Shown one piece after another: positions 50,297-58,850 of a stretch of 64,000 bases of DNA. This DNA is from an uncultured Oscillospiraceae bacterium (GTDB lineage: Bacteria; Bacillota; Clostridia; Oscillospirales; Oscillospiraceae). The position numbers and the translations under genes were made by a program. The notes under the pieces are model-generated. The model saw nothing but the letters and a program-made list of their open reading frames with translations. It was not told where the DNA came from and did not search any database. Position 1 is the stretch's first letter; each line of letters begins with the position of its first letter. The stretch spans positions 1-64,000 of the forward strand of contig CAJTLI010000008.1 of the NCBI GenBank assembly GCA_910577525.1. The letters are read 5' to 3'.

Positions 50297-51757
50297 TTAA
50301 TACGACAAAAGGTTTGCGAATGGGATGCCCACCAGGCAGAAGACAACCGCCATCAGGGCGGCCACCACCAGACCGTGACGCAGCATCGTGTTCGTGTCAA
50401 TCCAGCCGGAGCCCGCGGCCACCGCGGCGTTGGGCGTGCTGGAGGGAGCGGCCCAGGCGTATTGAGAGGCGGCCGTAATCAGCAGACCCATTGCCATGGG
50501 GCTGACCTGCCCGTCGAAAATGGACAGGCAGAGGGGCAGCGCTATGGCGTAGCATACGGCCAGACCCACCGCGTTGCTGACAAAGTTGGTGAGGAATATC
50601 CCAAAGACACAGATGACCACCATAAAGACCAGGGGGCTCATGCCGCTGAACATCGGGGTGAATACGGTGCCCAGCCAGGGGCGGACGCCGATATCCGCGT
50701 TGGAGATCAGCGAACCCAGCTCCATAATGGTGGCCATGAAAATGAAGGAATTCCAGTTCACCGATTTAAATGCGTCGGAAAAGGCCAGCACAGGTTTCCC
50801 CTCGATGGTAATCAGGTTGAGGACGACCAGAACCACAATGGGGGGATAGCACTGATTGATCACGCTGATGCTCTGGTAGAGGCCCGGAGCGACGTATTTG
50901 GCGAGGCCGGGCAGAACCCATAGAATGATGACCAGCACGTAGAACAAGGCCGCGATTTTTTCCCGGGCTGTCAGCGGTCCGACAGTCCCCTTCAGGGCGT
51001 CAAAATCCAGATTTTCAAATTTGGAGACCTCCGGCCACCAAATAAACTTCGCATAAAGGCACCATGCGATGCTGCACACGACCGCAGCCGGGATAAGCGC
51101 CGCGCAGAAGGTGAAAAAGTCTATCGTTCCCTCCGTATAGGTGGTGTAGGTGGTCATTCCCGTGATGGACATCGCATGGGAAATTGGCGTGCAGCTGTTG
51201 GCAATCTGACCCACGATTACCGTGCCCAGCACCATCATTTCGCCAACAGCGGGCTTGCTCTCCTTTTTATAGCCGACCTGCTCCAAAATCTCCACCATAA
51301 TCGGCATGAAAATCATAAACGTGGACGTGGAGGACAGCAGCAGGCTCAGCAGGAAAAGCGCGGCGAAATACATGAAGATCGTCCACCATGGGCTTTTCCG
51401 GCCCAGCCTATTGGTCACAAACCAGAACGATATCCGGCGCGCCAGCCCGGTGGCCGTCAGCGTGGCGGAGAGCATGAAGCACAGAAGCAGAAAAACCACG
51501 GTGTCATTGCCGAAGGAACCCGCGATAACAGGCTTCACCCCAACCCCTGGAACAGTCATCATGGCCATTAAAATCAGGAAGTTCGTCCAGCCCGCTCCAT
51601 TGGTGAGCCAGAGGATGACGGCGCCTGCCAAAATTCCAAGCACCTGCATTCCGGCATTGCTCAGGCCCTCAAAGGGCGTGATCAGGGACGTAAAAAACAT
51701 CAGAAATACGCTGGCCGCAATCGCCGCCCATTGAAGCGCAGACCTTTTTTTCTCCAT
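50297..51757 (-). CDS. DASS/SLC13-type anion (dicarboxylate) transporter
   Basis: A 486-residue protein with about 11-12 membrane helices, of the divalent anion:sodium symporter family; conserved SSTSTFMIFMPI and NSCTPISHAMSITGM lie near the centre, TNFVSNAVGLAVCYAIALPL (TxFxSNxAxxxxxxPL, the second signature) is near residue 410. It takes up dicarboxylates, citrate-like acids or sulfonates. It is the last gene of the organic-acid cassette, 49 bases behind the dehydrogenase. ATG 51757 follows AAGAGAGG. Codon use is less G+C-rich than the flanks. Confidence 0.9.
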   Translation of the reverse strand: MEKKRSALQWAAIAASVFLMFFTSLITPFEGLSNAGMQVLGILAGAVILWLTNGAGWTNFLILMAMMTVPGVGVKPVIAGSFGNDTVVFLLLCFMLSATLTATGLARRISFWFVTNRLGRKSPWWTIFMYFAALFLLSLLLSSTSTFMIFMPIMVEILEQVGYKKESKPAVGEMMVLGTVIVGQIANSCTPISHAMSITGMTTYTTYTEGTIDFFTFCAALIPAAVVCSIAWCLYAKFIWWPEVSKFENLDFDALKGTVGPLTAREKIAALFYVLVIILWVLPGLAKYVAPGLYQSISVINQCYPPIVVLVVLNLITIEGKPVLAFSDAFKSVNWNSFIFMATIMELGSLISNADIGVRPWLGTVFTPMFSGMSPLVFMVVICVFGIFLTNFVSNAVGLAVCYAIALPLCLSIFDGQVSPMAMGLLITAASQYAWAAPSSTPNAAVAAGSGWIDTNTMLRHGLVVAALMAVVFCLVGIPFANLLSY

Positions 51758-51806
51758 CGAATAAAACCTCTCTTTCCATTGTCTCAGAGCGGATGTAAGC
51801 CAGCCG

Positions 51807-52949
51807 TTATTGGAGCACCCTTTTGGCGATCACCATCTGCTGGATCTGGCTTGTCCCCTCAAAAATGGTGAACACCCGGCAGTCGCGGTATTTCCGCTCA
51901 ATGTCGTAGTCCTTCATAAAACCGTATCCGCCGTGGATCTGGAGCGCTTTGGCCGCGATTTGATTGCATTGCTCTCCGCAGAACAGCTTAGCCATGGAGG
52001 CGTACATACCGGCCTCCGGGCTCTCCGCATCCTTCACTGCGGCGGCGGTATAGACCAACTCCCTCATCGCGGCAACCGTCGTGGCCATATCCGCGATGAT
52101 CGTGCGGACCGCCTGAAATTTGGCGATGGGGCGGCCGAATTGCTGGCGCTCCTTCGCGTATTTTACGGCCTCGTCCAAACAGCCCTGGGCCACGCCCAGC
52201 GCCATGCCCGCTACGCCCAGACGGCCGTTGTCCAGGGTTTTCATCGCGTTGATAAAGCCCTTGTTTTCCTCCCCCAGCAGGCAGTCTCCGGGGACATAGA
52301 CGCCGTCCAGGACGATGTCGGCCACCGGGTAGCCCAGCAGTCCCATTTTGTGCTCGGGGGCTCCCACAGAGACCCCGGGCAGGTCCATGCGGACCAGGAA
52401 GGCGCTGATCCCTTTATTTCCCGCAGCTGGGTCCGTCTTGGCGAAAACCACCGCGTGATCTGCCATGGTGGCGCCGCTGATAAAGCACTTCCGTCCGTTC
52501 AGCACATATCCGCCGTCCGACTGCTTTTCGGCCTTGGTTTTTAAACTGCCCGCGTCAGAGCCCGCCCCCGGCTCCGTCAGCGCGAAGCACATGCGCTCCT
52601 CCAGCGTGACGAGCTTTGGAATGTACTTTTGACGCTGCTCCTCTGTTCCGCTGATCAGCAGGGGCCCCGTGCCCAGGCTGTTGGGATTTGACAGGTACAC
52701 GCCCGCCGTCCCGCTCTTCCGGCTGATCTCCTCCAGCGCGACGATAAAAGCCAGATTACCCATGCCCAGCCCGCCGTACCGCTCAGGGACCTTGATTCCC
52801 GTGAGCCCTATGGCGGCCATCTCGTCCAAAACGCTCTTGCGGAAGGTGTTGGTGGCGTCGGCCTCCTCCAAAACCTCCCGGGTGAGCTCCTTCTCCGCAA
52901 ACTGCCGCGCAAGATTTCTGATTTCCAATAAATCCTCATTTAGAATCAT
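51807..52949 (-). CDS. Acyl-CoA dehydrogenase
   Basis: A 380-residue flavoenzyme: GLTGIKVPERYGGLGMGNLAF near the N-terminus, FALTEPGAGSDAGSLKT (FAD contact), KCFISGATMADHAVVFAKT in the middle domain, and the catalytic-base region FTIFEGTSQIQQMVIAKRVL (Glu364). It desaturates an acyl-CoA at the alpha-beta bond, passing electrons to an electron-transfer flavoprotein which is not encoded here. ATG 52949 overlaps the end of the CoA-transferase gene by 14 bases, indicating coupling. Chain or side-group specificity is not evident. Confidence 0.94.
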   Translation of the reverse strand: MILNEDLLEIRNLARQFAEKELTREVLEEADATNTFRKSVLDEMAAIGLTGIKVPERYGGLGMGNLAFIVALEEISRKSGTAGVYLSNPNSLGTGPLLISGTEEQRQKYIPKLVTLEERMCFALTEPGAGSDAGSLKTKAEKQSDGGYVLNGRKCFISGATMADHAVVFAKTDPAAGNKGISAFLVRMDLPGVSVGAPEHKMGLLGYPVADIVLDGVYVPGDCLLGEENKGFINAMKTLDNGRLGVAGMALGVAQGCLDEAVKYAKERQQFGRPIAKFQAVRTIIADMATTVAAMRELVYTAAAVKDAESPEAGMYASMAKLFCGEQCNQIAAKALQIHGGYGFMKDYDIERKYRDCRVFTIFEGTSQIQQMVIAKRVLQ

Positions 52950-54516
52950 GCTGTCCCCTCCCGCTGTGATTTTTGTCTATGGAACCCTTCAAGCCGCCCC
53001 AGTGTTCTGAAAAAATCCCTTCGTCCATGGGCTTTACATCGGGGGATACTGCGAGAGGGAAGCCCGCCTGCTCCAGAATATCTCTCTTCACGTCAATCCC
53101 TGGAGCGGTCTCAACAACCGTCAGCCCGCCGCCGGTCATTTTCATCACGCACCGCTCGGTAATGTATACAACCTCCTGCCCGTTCAGGGTGTGACGGCCG
53201 TTAAAGCTGATCTGCTGCACGTGCTTGACCAGCTTTTTTATCCCCCCCTCCTCAATGATCTGGAGTTTTCCTCCGCCCACCTTCATCCTGCTCTTTCCCG
53301 TCAGCGTCCCGCAAAAAACGAATTTTCTGGTGCTTTGCGTCAGGTCGATAAACCCGCCCGGTCCGACGATATTGCCGCCAAACCTGCTGACGTTCACATT
53401 TCCATCCCCGTCCAGCTCCCCCATGCCCAGACAGGTCATGTCCAGCCTGCCGCCGTCGATGATGTCAAACATGGCGCCGTGGTCGATGAACGCGTCCGCG
53501 TTGATGGTGGTGCTGGGCCGGTCAGAGGAGACTCCCCCAAAAATTCCGCTCTCCGTGGAGAGGCAGATTCCGTCGAGGCAGTTCTCCTCGGCGGCCACCT
53601 TCCCCACCAGTACCGGTATTCCCATACCCAGATTGACCAGGCTTCCCCACGACAGCTCCGCCGCGCAGCGCCTGGCAATCACCTTTCGCTCATCCAGCGG
53701 CAGCGGCTCAATGGTTTCCACAGGCCTCCTGCGCTGGCCGGACAGGCTCGGGTCGTAATATTCCGACGGCGACTGCCAACAGGCGTCTTTTTTGGTGGCA
53801 ACCACCACATAGTCAACCAGCCTGCCCGGGATTTTGACTTCCTTTGGGGGAAGGGCGCCGTTTTCCGCCAGATATTCCACCTGTACGATCACAATGCCGC
53901 CGCTCCTTTTGACGGCGGAGGCCACCGCCAGCCCCTCGTGAATCATGGGCTCGTGGTCAAAGGTTATGTTCCCCGCCTGGTCGGAGTAGGTCCCCCGGAT
54001 CAGGGCGGCGTCCACAGGGAAGCTGGGGTAAAAAAGATATTCCTCCCCCCGAAACTCCACCAGCTCCAGAGGACCCTTCCCGGCGGCCGCATTCATGGCG
54101 CCGCCTCCATACCGGGGATCGACAAAGGTGTGCAGCCCTATTTTGGTCAACAGCCCGGGCCGGCCGGCGGCGATCTCCCGCCACTGGTTGACGATGATGC
54201 CCTGGGGCAGACAGAAGCACTTCAATTTTCCCTCTCCGGCCAGGCCGACGAGCTTTCTGGCCGCGCCCACATGGGCTCCGGTCCACTCGGCCACGAGGCC
54301 GTCCAGCCCCAGACGCGTAGGTCCTCTTTCCCGGAAATCTCCCAGTGCGCTCCCCTGCTTGAAGCGAATTCCCTTCGGATGGGAGGTCCTTTCATACCGG
54401 TCCGCGATTGCCGCCGCAATTTCGTCCGGCCAGCCGGACAGCCCCATGCCGACGGACGCCACCGTCGCATAGTCCGCGATTTGCAGGGCCGCCTCTTCAG
54501 CGCTAATGATTTTCAT
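52936..54516 (-). CDS. Family I CoA-transferase, fused alpha-beta
   Basis: A 526-residue single-chain CoA-transferase (YdiF / propionate CoA-transferase type). The N-terminal half contains VASVGMGLSGWPDEIAAAI and the C-terminal half LGMGIPVLVGKVA with the active-site glutamate in CLSTESGIFGGV (Glu322), the residue that forms the glutamyl-CoA intermediate. Start ATG 54516; upstream frame lacks a ribosome site. It moves CoA from a donor such as acetyl-CoA to a carboxylic acid, so it would activate the acid brought in by the DASS transporter before dehydrogenation. The usual donor is not clear. Confidence 0.93.
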   Translation of the reverse strand: MKIISAEEAALQIADYATVASVGMGLSGWPDEIAAAIADRYERTSHPKGIRFKQGSALGDFRERGPTRLGLDGLVAEWTGAHVGAARKLVGLAGEGKLKCFCLPQGIIVNQWREIAAGRPGLLTKIGLHTFVDPRYGGGAMNAAAGKGPLELVEFRGEEYLFYPSFPVDAALIRGTYSDQAGNITFDHEPMIHEGLAVASAVKRSGGIVIVQVEYLAENGALPPKEVKIPGRLVDYVVVATKKDACWQSPSEYYDPSLSGQRRRPVETIEPLPLDERKVIARRCAAELSWGSLVNLGMGIPVLVGKVAAEENCLDGICLSTESGIFGGVSSDRPSTTINADAFIDHGAMFDIIDGGRLDMTCLGMGELDGDGNVNVSRFGGNIVGPGGFIDLTQSTRKFVFCGTLTGKSRMKVGGGKLQIIEEGGIKKLVKHVQQISFNGRHTLNGQEVVYITERCVMKMTGGGLTVVETAPGIDVKRDILEQAGFPLAVSPDVKPMDEGIFSEHWGGLKGSIDKNHSGRGQHDSK

Positions 54517-54527
54517 GGTTTGCTTCC

Positions 54528-55427
54528 CTACTTTTCCTTCCCGAAATTTGATTCGTCGCCGAAATATTCCACCAGGGCCAGCTTCAGGGCTTTTGCCAGG
54601 GGCTTGAGCCGGTGGGTCCGGTCCCAATACAGCCAAAGGGTAACTTCCGGGTCCGTGCCGTCCAGCTCCAGAAACTTCACCTCGGTAGTTCCATAGTTCT
54701 CGTGTATTGCCGGAACCACCGCCGCAATATACCGCCCTGTGGACACAGCCCTGACCACGTCCGCGTAGTGTCCCACCTCCAGCGTAATATTGGGGCTCCA
54801 CCCCTCTTTTTCGCACAGCTCCTGTAGGTTCATGCGCTGGCTCTGGTCGGTGTTGAACGAGACGAATTCACACTCCCGCAGCTCCTCCAGCGACAGCCTG
54901 CCCTTCTGCGCGAGCGGGCTCCCCGACGCCGCAAGTATCCCGAGCTTGAACGATCTGAGCTTGATCCCCTGAAGCTCTATTTCCTCAAAGGGACGCTGTG
55001 TGATGCACAAGTCCGCCTCGCCGCTTTTCAGGGCGGATGGAATCCGGTAGTGGGCCTTTTGCATCACCGATAGTTTGAAACCGTCGCTTTTTTCGCATAT
55101 GATGGGGAATAGGCCCTGGAAGCCAAAGAGAGTGGGCGTAATCAGGGTCACGGAATTGTCCTCGTCGTGTTTCATTTCCCGGATCACTTTTTCTCCCCGC
55201 GTCAGCGCGCTGATGGCGTTCGAGGCATATTCCAAATATGCAATACCATACCGGCTTAAGCTCACATTTCTGCCGGTATGCTCGAAAAGAGTCACGCCCA
55301 ATTCCTTTTCCAGGTTATGGAGAGATTGGCTCAGCGCCGCCTGTGTAATATGCAGTTCCTCCGCCGCCCTGGTGATGTGCTGAACCTCGGCCGCCTTTTT
55401 GAAGTATTTAAGCTGATTGATATCCAT
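54528..55427 (-). CDS. LysR family transcriptional regulator
   Basis: A 299-residue regulator. The winged HTH (INQLKYFKKAAEVQHITRAAEELHITQAALSQSLHNLEKELG) spans residues 3-45; the rest is the periplasmic-binding-protein-like effector domain, e.g. ITPTLFGFQGLFPIICEK and SGEADLCITQRPFEE. Unusually it lies inside the operon it probably controls, between the flavin reductase and CoA-transferase genes, with gaps of 16 and 11 bases. ATG 55427 follows AAAGAAAACG, a poor ribosome site. The inducer is likely the acid or its CoA ester. Confidence 0.93.
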   Translation of the reverse strand: MDINQLKYFKKAAEVQHITRAAEELHITQAALSQSLHNLEKELGVTLFEHTGRNVSLSRYGIAYLEYASNAISALTRGEKVIREMKHDEDNSVTLITPTLFGFQGLFPIICEKSDGFKLSVMQKAHYRIPSALKSGEADLCITQRPFEEIELQGIKLRSFKLGILAASGSPLAQKGRLSLEELRECEFVSFNTDQSQRMNLQELCEKEGWSPNITLEVGHYADVVRAVSTGRYIAAVVPAIHENYGTTEVKFLELDGTDPEVTLWLYWDRTHRLKPLAKALKLALVEYFGDESNFGKEK

Positions 55428-55443
55428 CGTTTTCTTTCGCCGG

Positions 55444-56139
55444 TCAGTTTTTTTGGAACGCTCCCGCCTGTCCCTCCAGACCCTTGTGAATGATGGCTGG
55501 GTCGGCCGGCATTTCCAGCTGATGGGTGATGTGAGGCATGGCAAAAAGCTCCTTGACCACGGTATAATCGCTGTAGCCCATTCTCGCCAGCGGCCGGATC
55601 TTTTCTATGTCAAGCTTGCCCTCCCCGTCAATAAATTCGTCTTTGATGTGAATGCCCACCACCTTGCCGATCACCAGATCGCAGGCGCCTACGCGGCCGT
55701 TGCCGGGAAGCCTGAGGGTGCAGTAGTACTTGCATTCAAACTGAATGGGGGACTCCGCCACGCGGTAGGGCTTAACCAGACGGGACGCGGCTTTTGTAAG
55801 TCCCGCCTGTTCAAACTCATCGACCTCAGGGGGGAACCGGCAGGAGGAGATATTCATTTTCTCCGCGAGCTCTTCCGTCACCATGTTGTAAACAAATTCG
55901 CCCTGCTGCTCGATGTTGTTGGTCGTATCCTTGCGCAGTCCGTCAAAGGTCTGATTGATTGCGCACGCCACATAAGGTGGGTCAAAGGTGAGATTGGTGA
56001 ACTGGCTGTACGGCGCGAGGTTGGGAACGCCGTCCTCGCTGATGGTTGACAGCCACCCGATGGCCCTCGGAACCACGCAGGACTTGAACGGAGCTCCGCG
56101 CTTCAGGCCATGGTCGTTTTTTTCAGGCTCATAAAACAT
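55444..56139 (-). CDS. Flavin reductase family protein
   Basis: A 231-residue protein of the DIM6/NTAB flavin-reductase-like family: KSCVVPRAIGWLSTISEDGVPNLAPYSQFTNLTFDPPYVACAI is the FMN-binding split barrel, and EFVYNMVTEELAEKMNISSC and CDLVIGKVVGIH follow. It binds FMN; members reduce free flavin or act as flavoproteins of unknown substrate. First gene of the organic-acid cassette. ATG 56139 follows AAAGGAAAGGATGC. Its role in the pathway is not known; it might supply reduced flavin for a step not encoded here. Confidence 0.9.
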   Translation of the reverse strand: MFYEPEKNDHGLKRGAPFKSCVVPRAIGWLSTISEDGVPNLAPYSQFTNLTFDPPYVACAINQTFDGLRKDTTNNIEQQGEFVYNMVTEELAEKMNISSCRFPPEVDEFEQAGLTKAASRLVKPYRVAESPIQFECKYYCTLRLPGNGRVGACDLVIGKVVGIHIKDEFIDGEGKLDIEKIRPLARMGYSDYTVVKELFAMPHITHQLEMPADPAIIHKGLEGQAGAFQKN

Positions 56140-56164
56140 GATGCAGCATCCTTTCCTTTTGTTT

Positions 56165-56202
56165 GGGCAGATTGAATATGCTGCCCCTGTGCTCTGATTA
56201 TA
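56165..56202 (-). promoter_or_regulatory. Promoter -10 and leader palindrome of the organic-acid cassette
   Basis: Minus strand perfect TATAAT at 56202-56197, with no good -35, as is common for activator-dependent promoters. GGGCAG...CTGCCC (56165-56186) in the leader encloses ATTGAATAT; a copy of ATTGAAT lies near the -35. Either may bind the LysR protein. Confidence 0.45.
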
Positions 56203-56285
56203 TCATTTGTTGTTTTCTCCAGTCTAATTCAATGTTTCGTGAAGCCATAAGGGAAGCTTATGATTCGGCGTTCCGGCGCGCGGCA

Positions 56286-56326
56286 AAAGAAAAAGACGGG
56301 CGGGAAGCGGCCGCTTCTCACCCGTC
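56286..56326 (-). terminator. Intrinsic terminator after the chemoreceptor gene
   Basis: Minus strand: GACGGGTGAGAAGCGG-CCGCTTCCCGCCCGTC with a short loop, followed by TTTTTCTTTT. It lies 270 bases beyond the stop of the MCP gene. Confidence 0.8.
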
Positions 56327-56379
56327 CTCTTCCGGACCGCCGGCAGAGGCGCGGCAGCCCGTTTATACAAAACAGCGAA

Positions 56380-56412
56380 CAAGGAGCGCGGGATAACCTA
56401 TCCCGCGCTCCT
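56380..56412. repeat. Perfect 16-bp inverted repeat
   Basis: CAAGGAGCGCGGGATA and its exact complement are separated by 3 bases in the 455-base gap between the flavin reductase and MCP genes. It is upstream of the stronger terminator on the minus strand. The remainder of the gap (56413-56594) shows no gene. Confidence 0.7.
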
Positions 56413-56594
56413 TGCGCCGCTCAATCTCAAAACCTGTATTCACAACCTCAATTCACCGTTTGGCCGGGTCTTTTCCCGCCATACGGTGTTCAATTCTCTT
56501 GCAGCAAACACAATAATTCCTGCGAAAATTCGCCCTGCCTGACGGAAAAATCCTCAGCCATCCGTCGATTTCAGCCGTGAATTCAGGTTCTCCA

Positions 56595-58583
56595 TTATTG
56601 CTCCCGCAGCCGGAATCTGGCCACCAGCTCCCGAAGCATGGAGGCTTGACTGGCAAGCTCCTCGCTGGCGGCGGCGCTGGCCTCCGACGTGGCCACGTTG
56701 CTCTGGACCACGACGGAGATCTGCTCGATTCCGTGGGTGATCTGCTCCGCGTTCTCGTCCTGCTGCTTGGTGTAGTCCGCGATGCCGTCAATCAGCTTTT
56801 CCATCTCCTCCGCGTGTGCGACCACCTTCAGCACGGAGTCCGCCGTATCCTGAGCCGCCTGCACGCCCTCGTCCATGGACTCCACCGTCTGGTTCAGGAG
56901 GATGGTGGTCCGCTGGGCCGCCTCGGAGGATTTGCTGGCCAGGGACCGCACCTCGTCCGCTACCACGGCGAAGCCCTTGCCGGCGGCGCCGGCCCGGGCG
57001 GCCTCCACGGCGGCGTTCAAAGCCAGAATATTGGTCTGGAAGGCGATGTCCTCAATGGTCTTTACGATCTGATGAATTTCCGATGACTTGTCGCTGACCC
57101 GCCGGATCACCTGGGTCATGTTCTGCATCTTTTCGCTGCTCTCCAGAAGGCCGCCTTTGACCTCCTGGGAGATGTCTCTGGCCCGCTGGGCGCCTTGCGC
57201 GACGTTGTGGACGCTGTCGGACACGGCGCTGATGTGGCCCACCAGGGCGTCCACCTCCGCGGCCTGCTCCGTGGAGCCCTGAGAGAGGGTCATGGCCCCG
57301 TTGGACACCTGCTCCGCGCCGGAGGCCACGTCCCGGGAGGCGGCGTTCAGCTGGCCCATGGCGTTGTTCAGGGAGCTGGAGATCTCGTCCAGAGCGGTCT
57401 TGATCTTCTCAAACTCGCCGGTGTACTCGTTGTTCAGCGTAAAGGCCAGGTTTCCCGCCGCGATCTCCCGCAGCTTTTCCGAGATCTCGTTGATGTAGAC
57501 CACGTAATCCCGAAGCCGGAGTGTGACCTGGTTGAAATCATCCGCCAGGACGCCCAGCTCATCCTTGGACTGGTAATGGATTGCTTGATCCAGCTCGCCC
57601 TGAGCGATGCGGGTGGCCGCCAGGCTCAGCTCCCGCACCGGCCGGCCGATGATGCGGCGGACCTGAATGACCACCAGGACAATCAGCAGCAGGACCGACA
57701 GGACCGCCACCAGCAACATGGTGGCCGTCAGGCCGTTCAGCTCCCGCAGGACCTCCCCCCGGGAGACATAGGCCACCGCGATCCAGTCGCTGTCCGGAAC
57801 GCCGGCCACCTGGACATAGGTATCCTCATAGACGGTGAGGCCGGTTCTTCCCTGACGGATCTGTTCGGCGGCGTAGGCGTACATTCCGTCGCTGAGCTGG
57901 CTCAGGGCCTGCCCGGTGACGGAGCTGTCCCGGTGTCCGATGATGGTGTCTGTCCGGGTGTCCACCAGGAAGATGCCGCCGGTGTCCTCAATCCGCACGC
58001 CGCTGACGATTTTGGAGATGGAGTCCAAATACACGTCCGCGGCGGCCACACCCCGGACCTGGCCGTTCCCATCCTTCAGCACGCCGGAGGCGCCCACCAC
58101 ATAGGACTGGCTGTCCTCGTCAAAATAGACGTCGCCCAGAATGAAGTTCTGGGATTTCAGTCCGTCCTGATACCAGCTTTTGGCCGTGGCGTCGAAGTCC
58201 GGACCCGGCACGAAGGAGGCGTGGTACAGCGAGCCGTCCGTCAGCGCAATGTACAGTCCGGCGGGATAGGCCTCGTTCTGCCCCACCGTATGCTTGATGT
58301 AATCCCGCATGGCGGGTATGTCCATGTCTTCGTATTGGACGATGTCCCGCTGGGTCTCCAGCATGGCCAGCGTGCGGTTCATCCACGCCCTGGTCTCCTG
58401 AAGCGTTTTGTCCGTGGTGGCCTGGAGCAGATCCTCGCTTCGATCCAGCAGTGTGCGGGACATCTGGAAGTAGACCACCCCCAGAAGAACCGCCACCCCG
58501 ATGATGACGCTTCCCACGATGGCCACCACCAGCTTTCCCGTGATGCCAAAACCCCGCCGGGCCCCGCTCTCTCTTGACCTCAT
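56595..58583 (-). CDS. Methyl-accepting chemotaxis protein
   Basis: A 662-residue chemoreceptor. A first membrane helix (VVAIVGSVIIGVAVLLGVVYF, residues 18-38), an external double Cache sensor (about 40-280, e.g. YPAGLYIALTDGSLYHASFVPG and GDVYFDEDSQSYVVGASGV), a second helix near 290-310, HAMP (QVRRIIGRPVRELSLAATRIAQGELDQ), and the cytoplasmic signalling domain with the hairpin IEDIAFQTNILALNAAVEAARAG. dCache domains often bind small amino or organic acids. ATG 58583 is preferred over GTG 58601, as GAGAGGGG lies 9 bases upstream of it. Its promoter lies within a radical SAM remnant. No flagellar gene is near. Confidence 0.95.
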   Translation of the reverse strand: MRSRESGARRGFGITGKLVVAIVGSVIIGVAVLLGVVYFQMSRTLLDRSEDLLQATTDKTLQETRAWMNRTLAMLETQRDIVQYEDMDIPAMRDYIKHTVGQNEAYPAGLYIALTDGSLYHASFVPGPDFDATAKSWYQDGLKSQNFILGDVYFDEDSQSYVVGASGVLKDGNGQVRGVAAADVYLDSISKIVSGVRIEDTGGIFLVDTRTDTIIGHRDSSVTGQALSQLSDGMYAYAAEQIRQGRTGLTVYEDTYVQVAGVPDSDWIAVAYVSRGEVLRELNGLTATMLLVAVLSVLLLIVLVVIQVRRIIGRPVRELSLAATRIAQGELDQAIHYQSKDELGVLADDFNQVTLRLRDYVVYINEISEKLREIAAGNLAFTLNNEYTGEFEKIKTALDEISSSLNNAMGQLNAASRDVASGAEQVSNGAMTLSQGSTEQAAEVDALVGHISAVSDSVHNVAQGAQRARDISQEVKGGLLESSEKMQNMTQVIRRVSDKSSEIHQIVKTIEDIAFQTNILALNAAVEAARAGAAGKGFAVVADEVRSLASKSSEAAQRTTILLNQTVESMDEGVQAAQDTADSVLKVVAHAEEMEKLIDGIADYTKQQDENAEQITHGIEQISVVVQSNVATSEASAAASEELASQASMLRELVARFRLREQ

Positions 58584-58707
58584 AACTCTGTCCCCTCTCA
58601 CAGTGATTGCCCGCCGGAATCGGCGGCAAGAATGCCTGATGGTCTATGGCGCTCAAAACATCTTTCAAACGTGCGTATGTCCGGGCAAAGAGTGCGTACA
58701 AACGTCT

Positions 58708-58845
58708 TTATTGTACCAGACGCCGCGGGGAATTGCAATACGCTTTGCGCCGCCGCTTGGCGGCCTCACCGCAGTAGAAGCAGTAGCCGCAGCGCATATT
58801 GCGTTGCCCGGACGCGGACTTGACCAATACGCTGATTGGAGATAT
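58708..58845 (-). pseudogene. Remnant of a radical SAM (anSME-like) enzyme N-terminus
   Basis: Five bases behind the UPF0210 stop, the minus strand reads ISPISVLVKSASGQRNMRC, then GYCFYCGEAAKRRRK and a stop after 46 residues. Anaerobic sulfatase-maturase type radical SAM enzymes begin in just this way, with ISVLxKPASGxCNMRCxYCFYCDE. Here the first cysteine of CxxxCxxC is Arg, the Pro is Ser, no start codon exists and the body of the gene is missing. It is therefore a decayed 5' end, not a gene. The chemoreceptor promoter lies in it. Confidence 0.75.
58710..58738 (-). promoter_or_regulatory. Promoter of the chemoreceptor gene
   Basis: Minus strand TTGCAA (58738-58733), 17-base spacer, TACAAT (58715-58710), about 125 bases before the start. 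The gap 58584-58707 has no other feature. Confidence 0.6.
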
Positions 58846-58850
58846 GAGGC

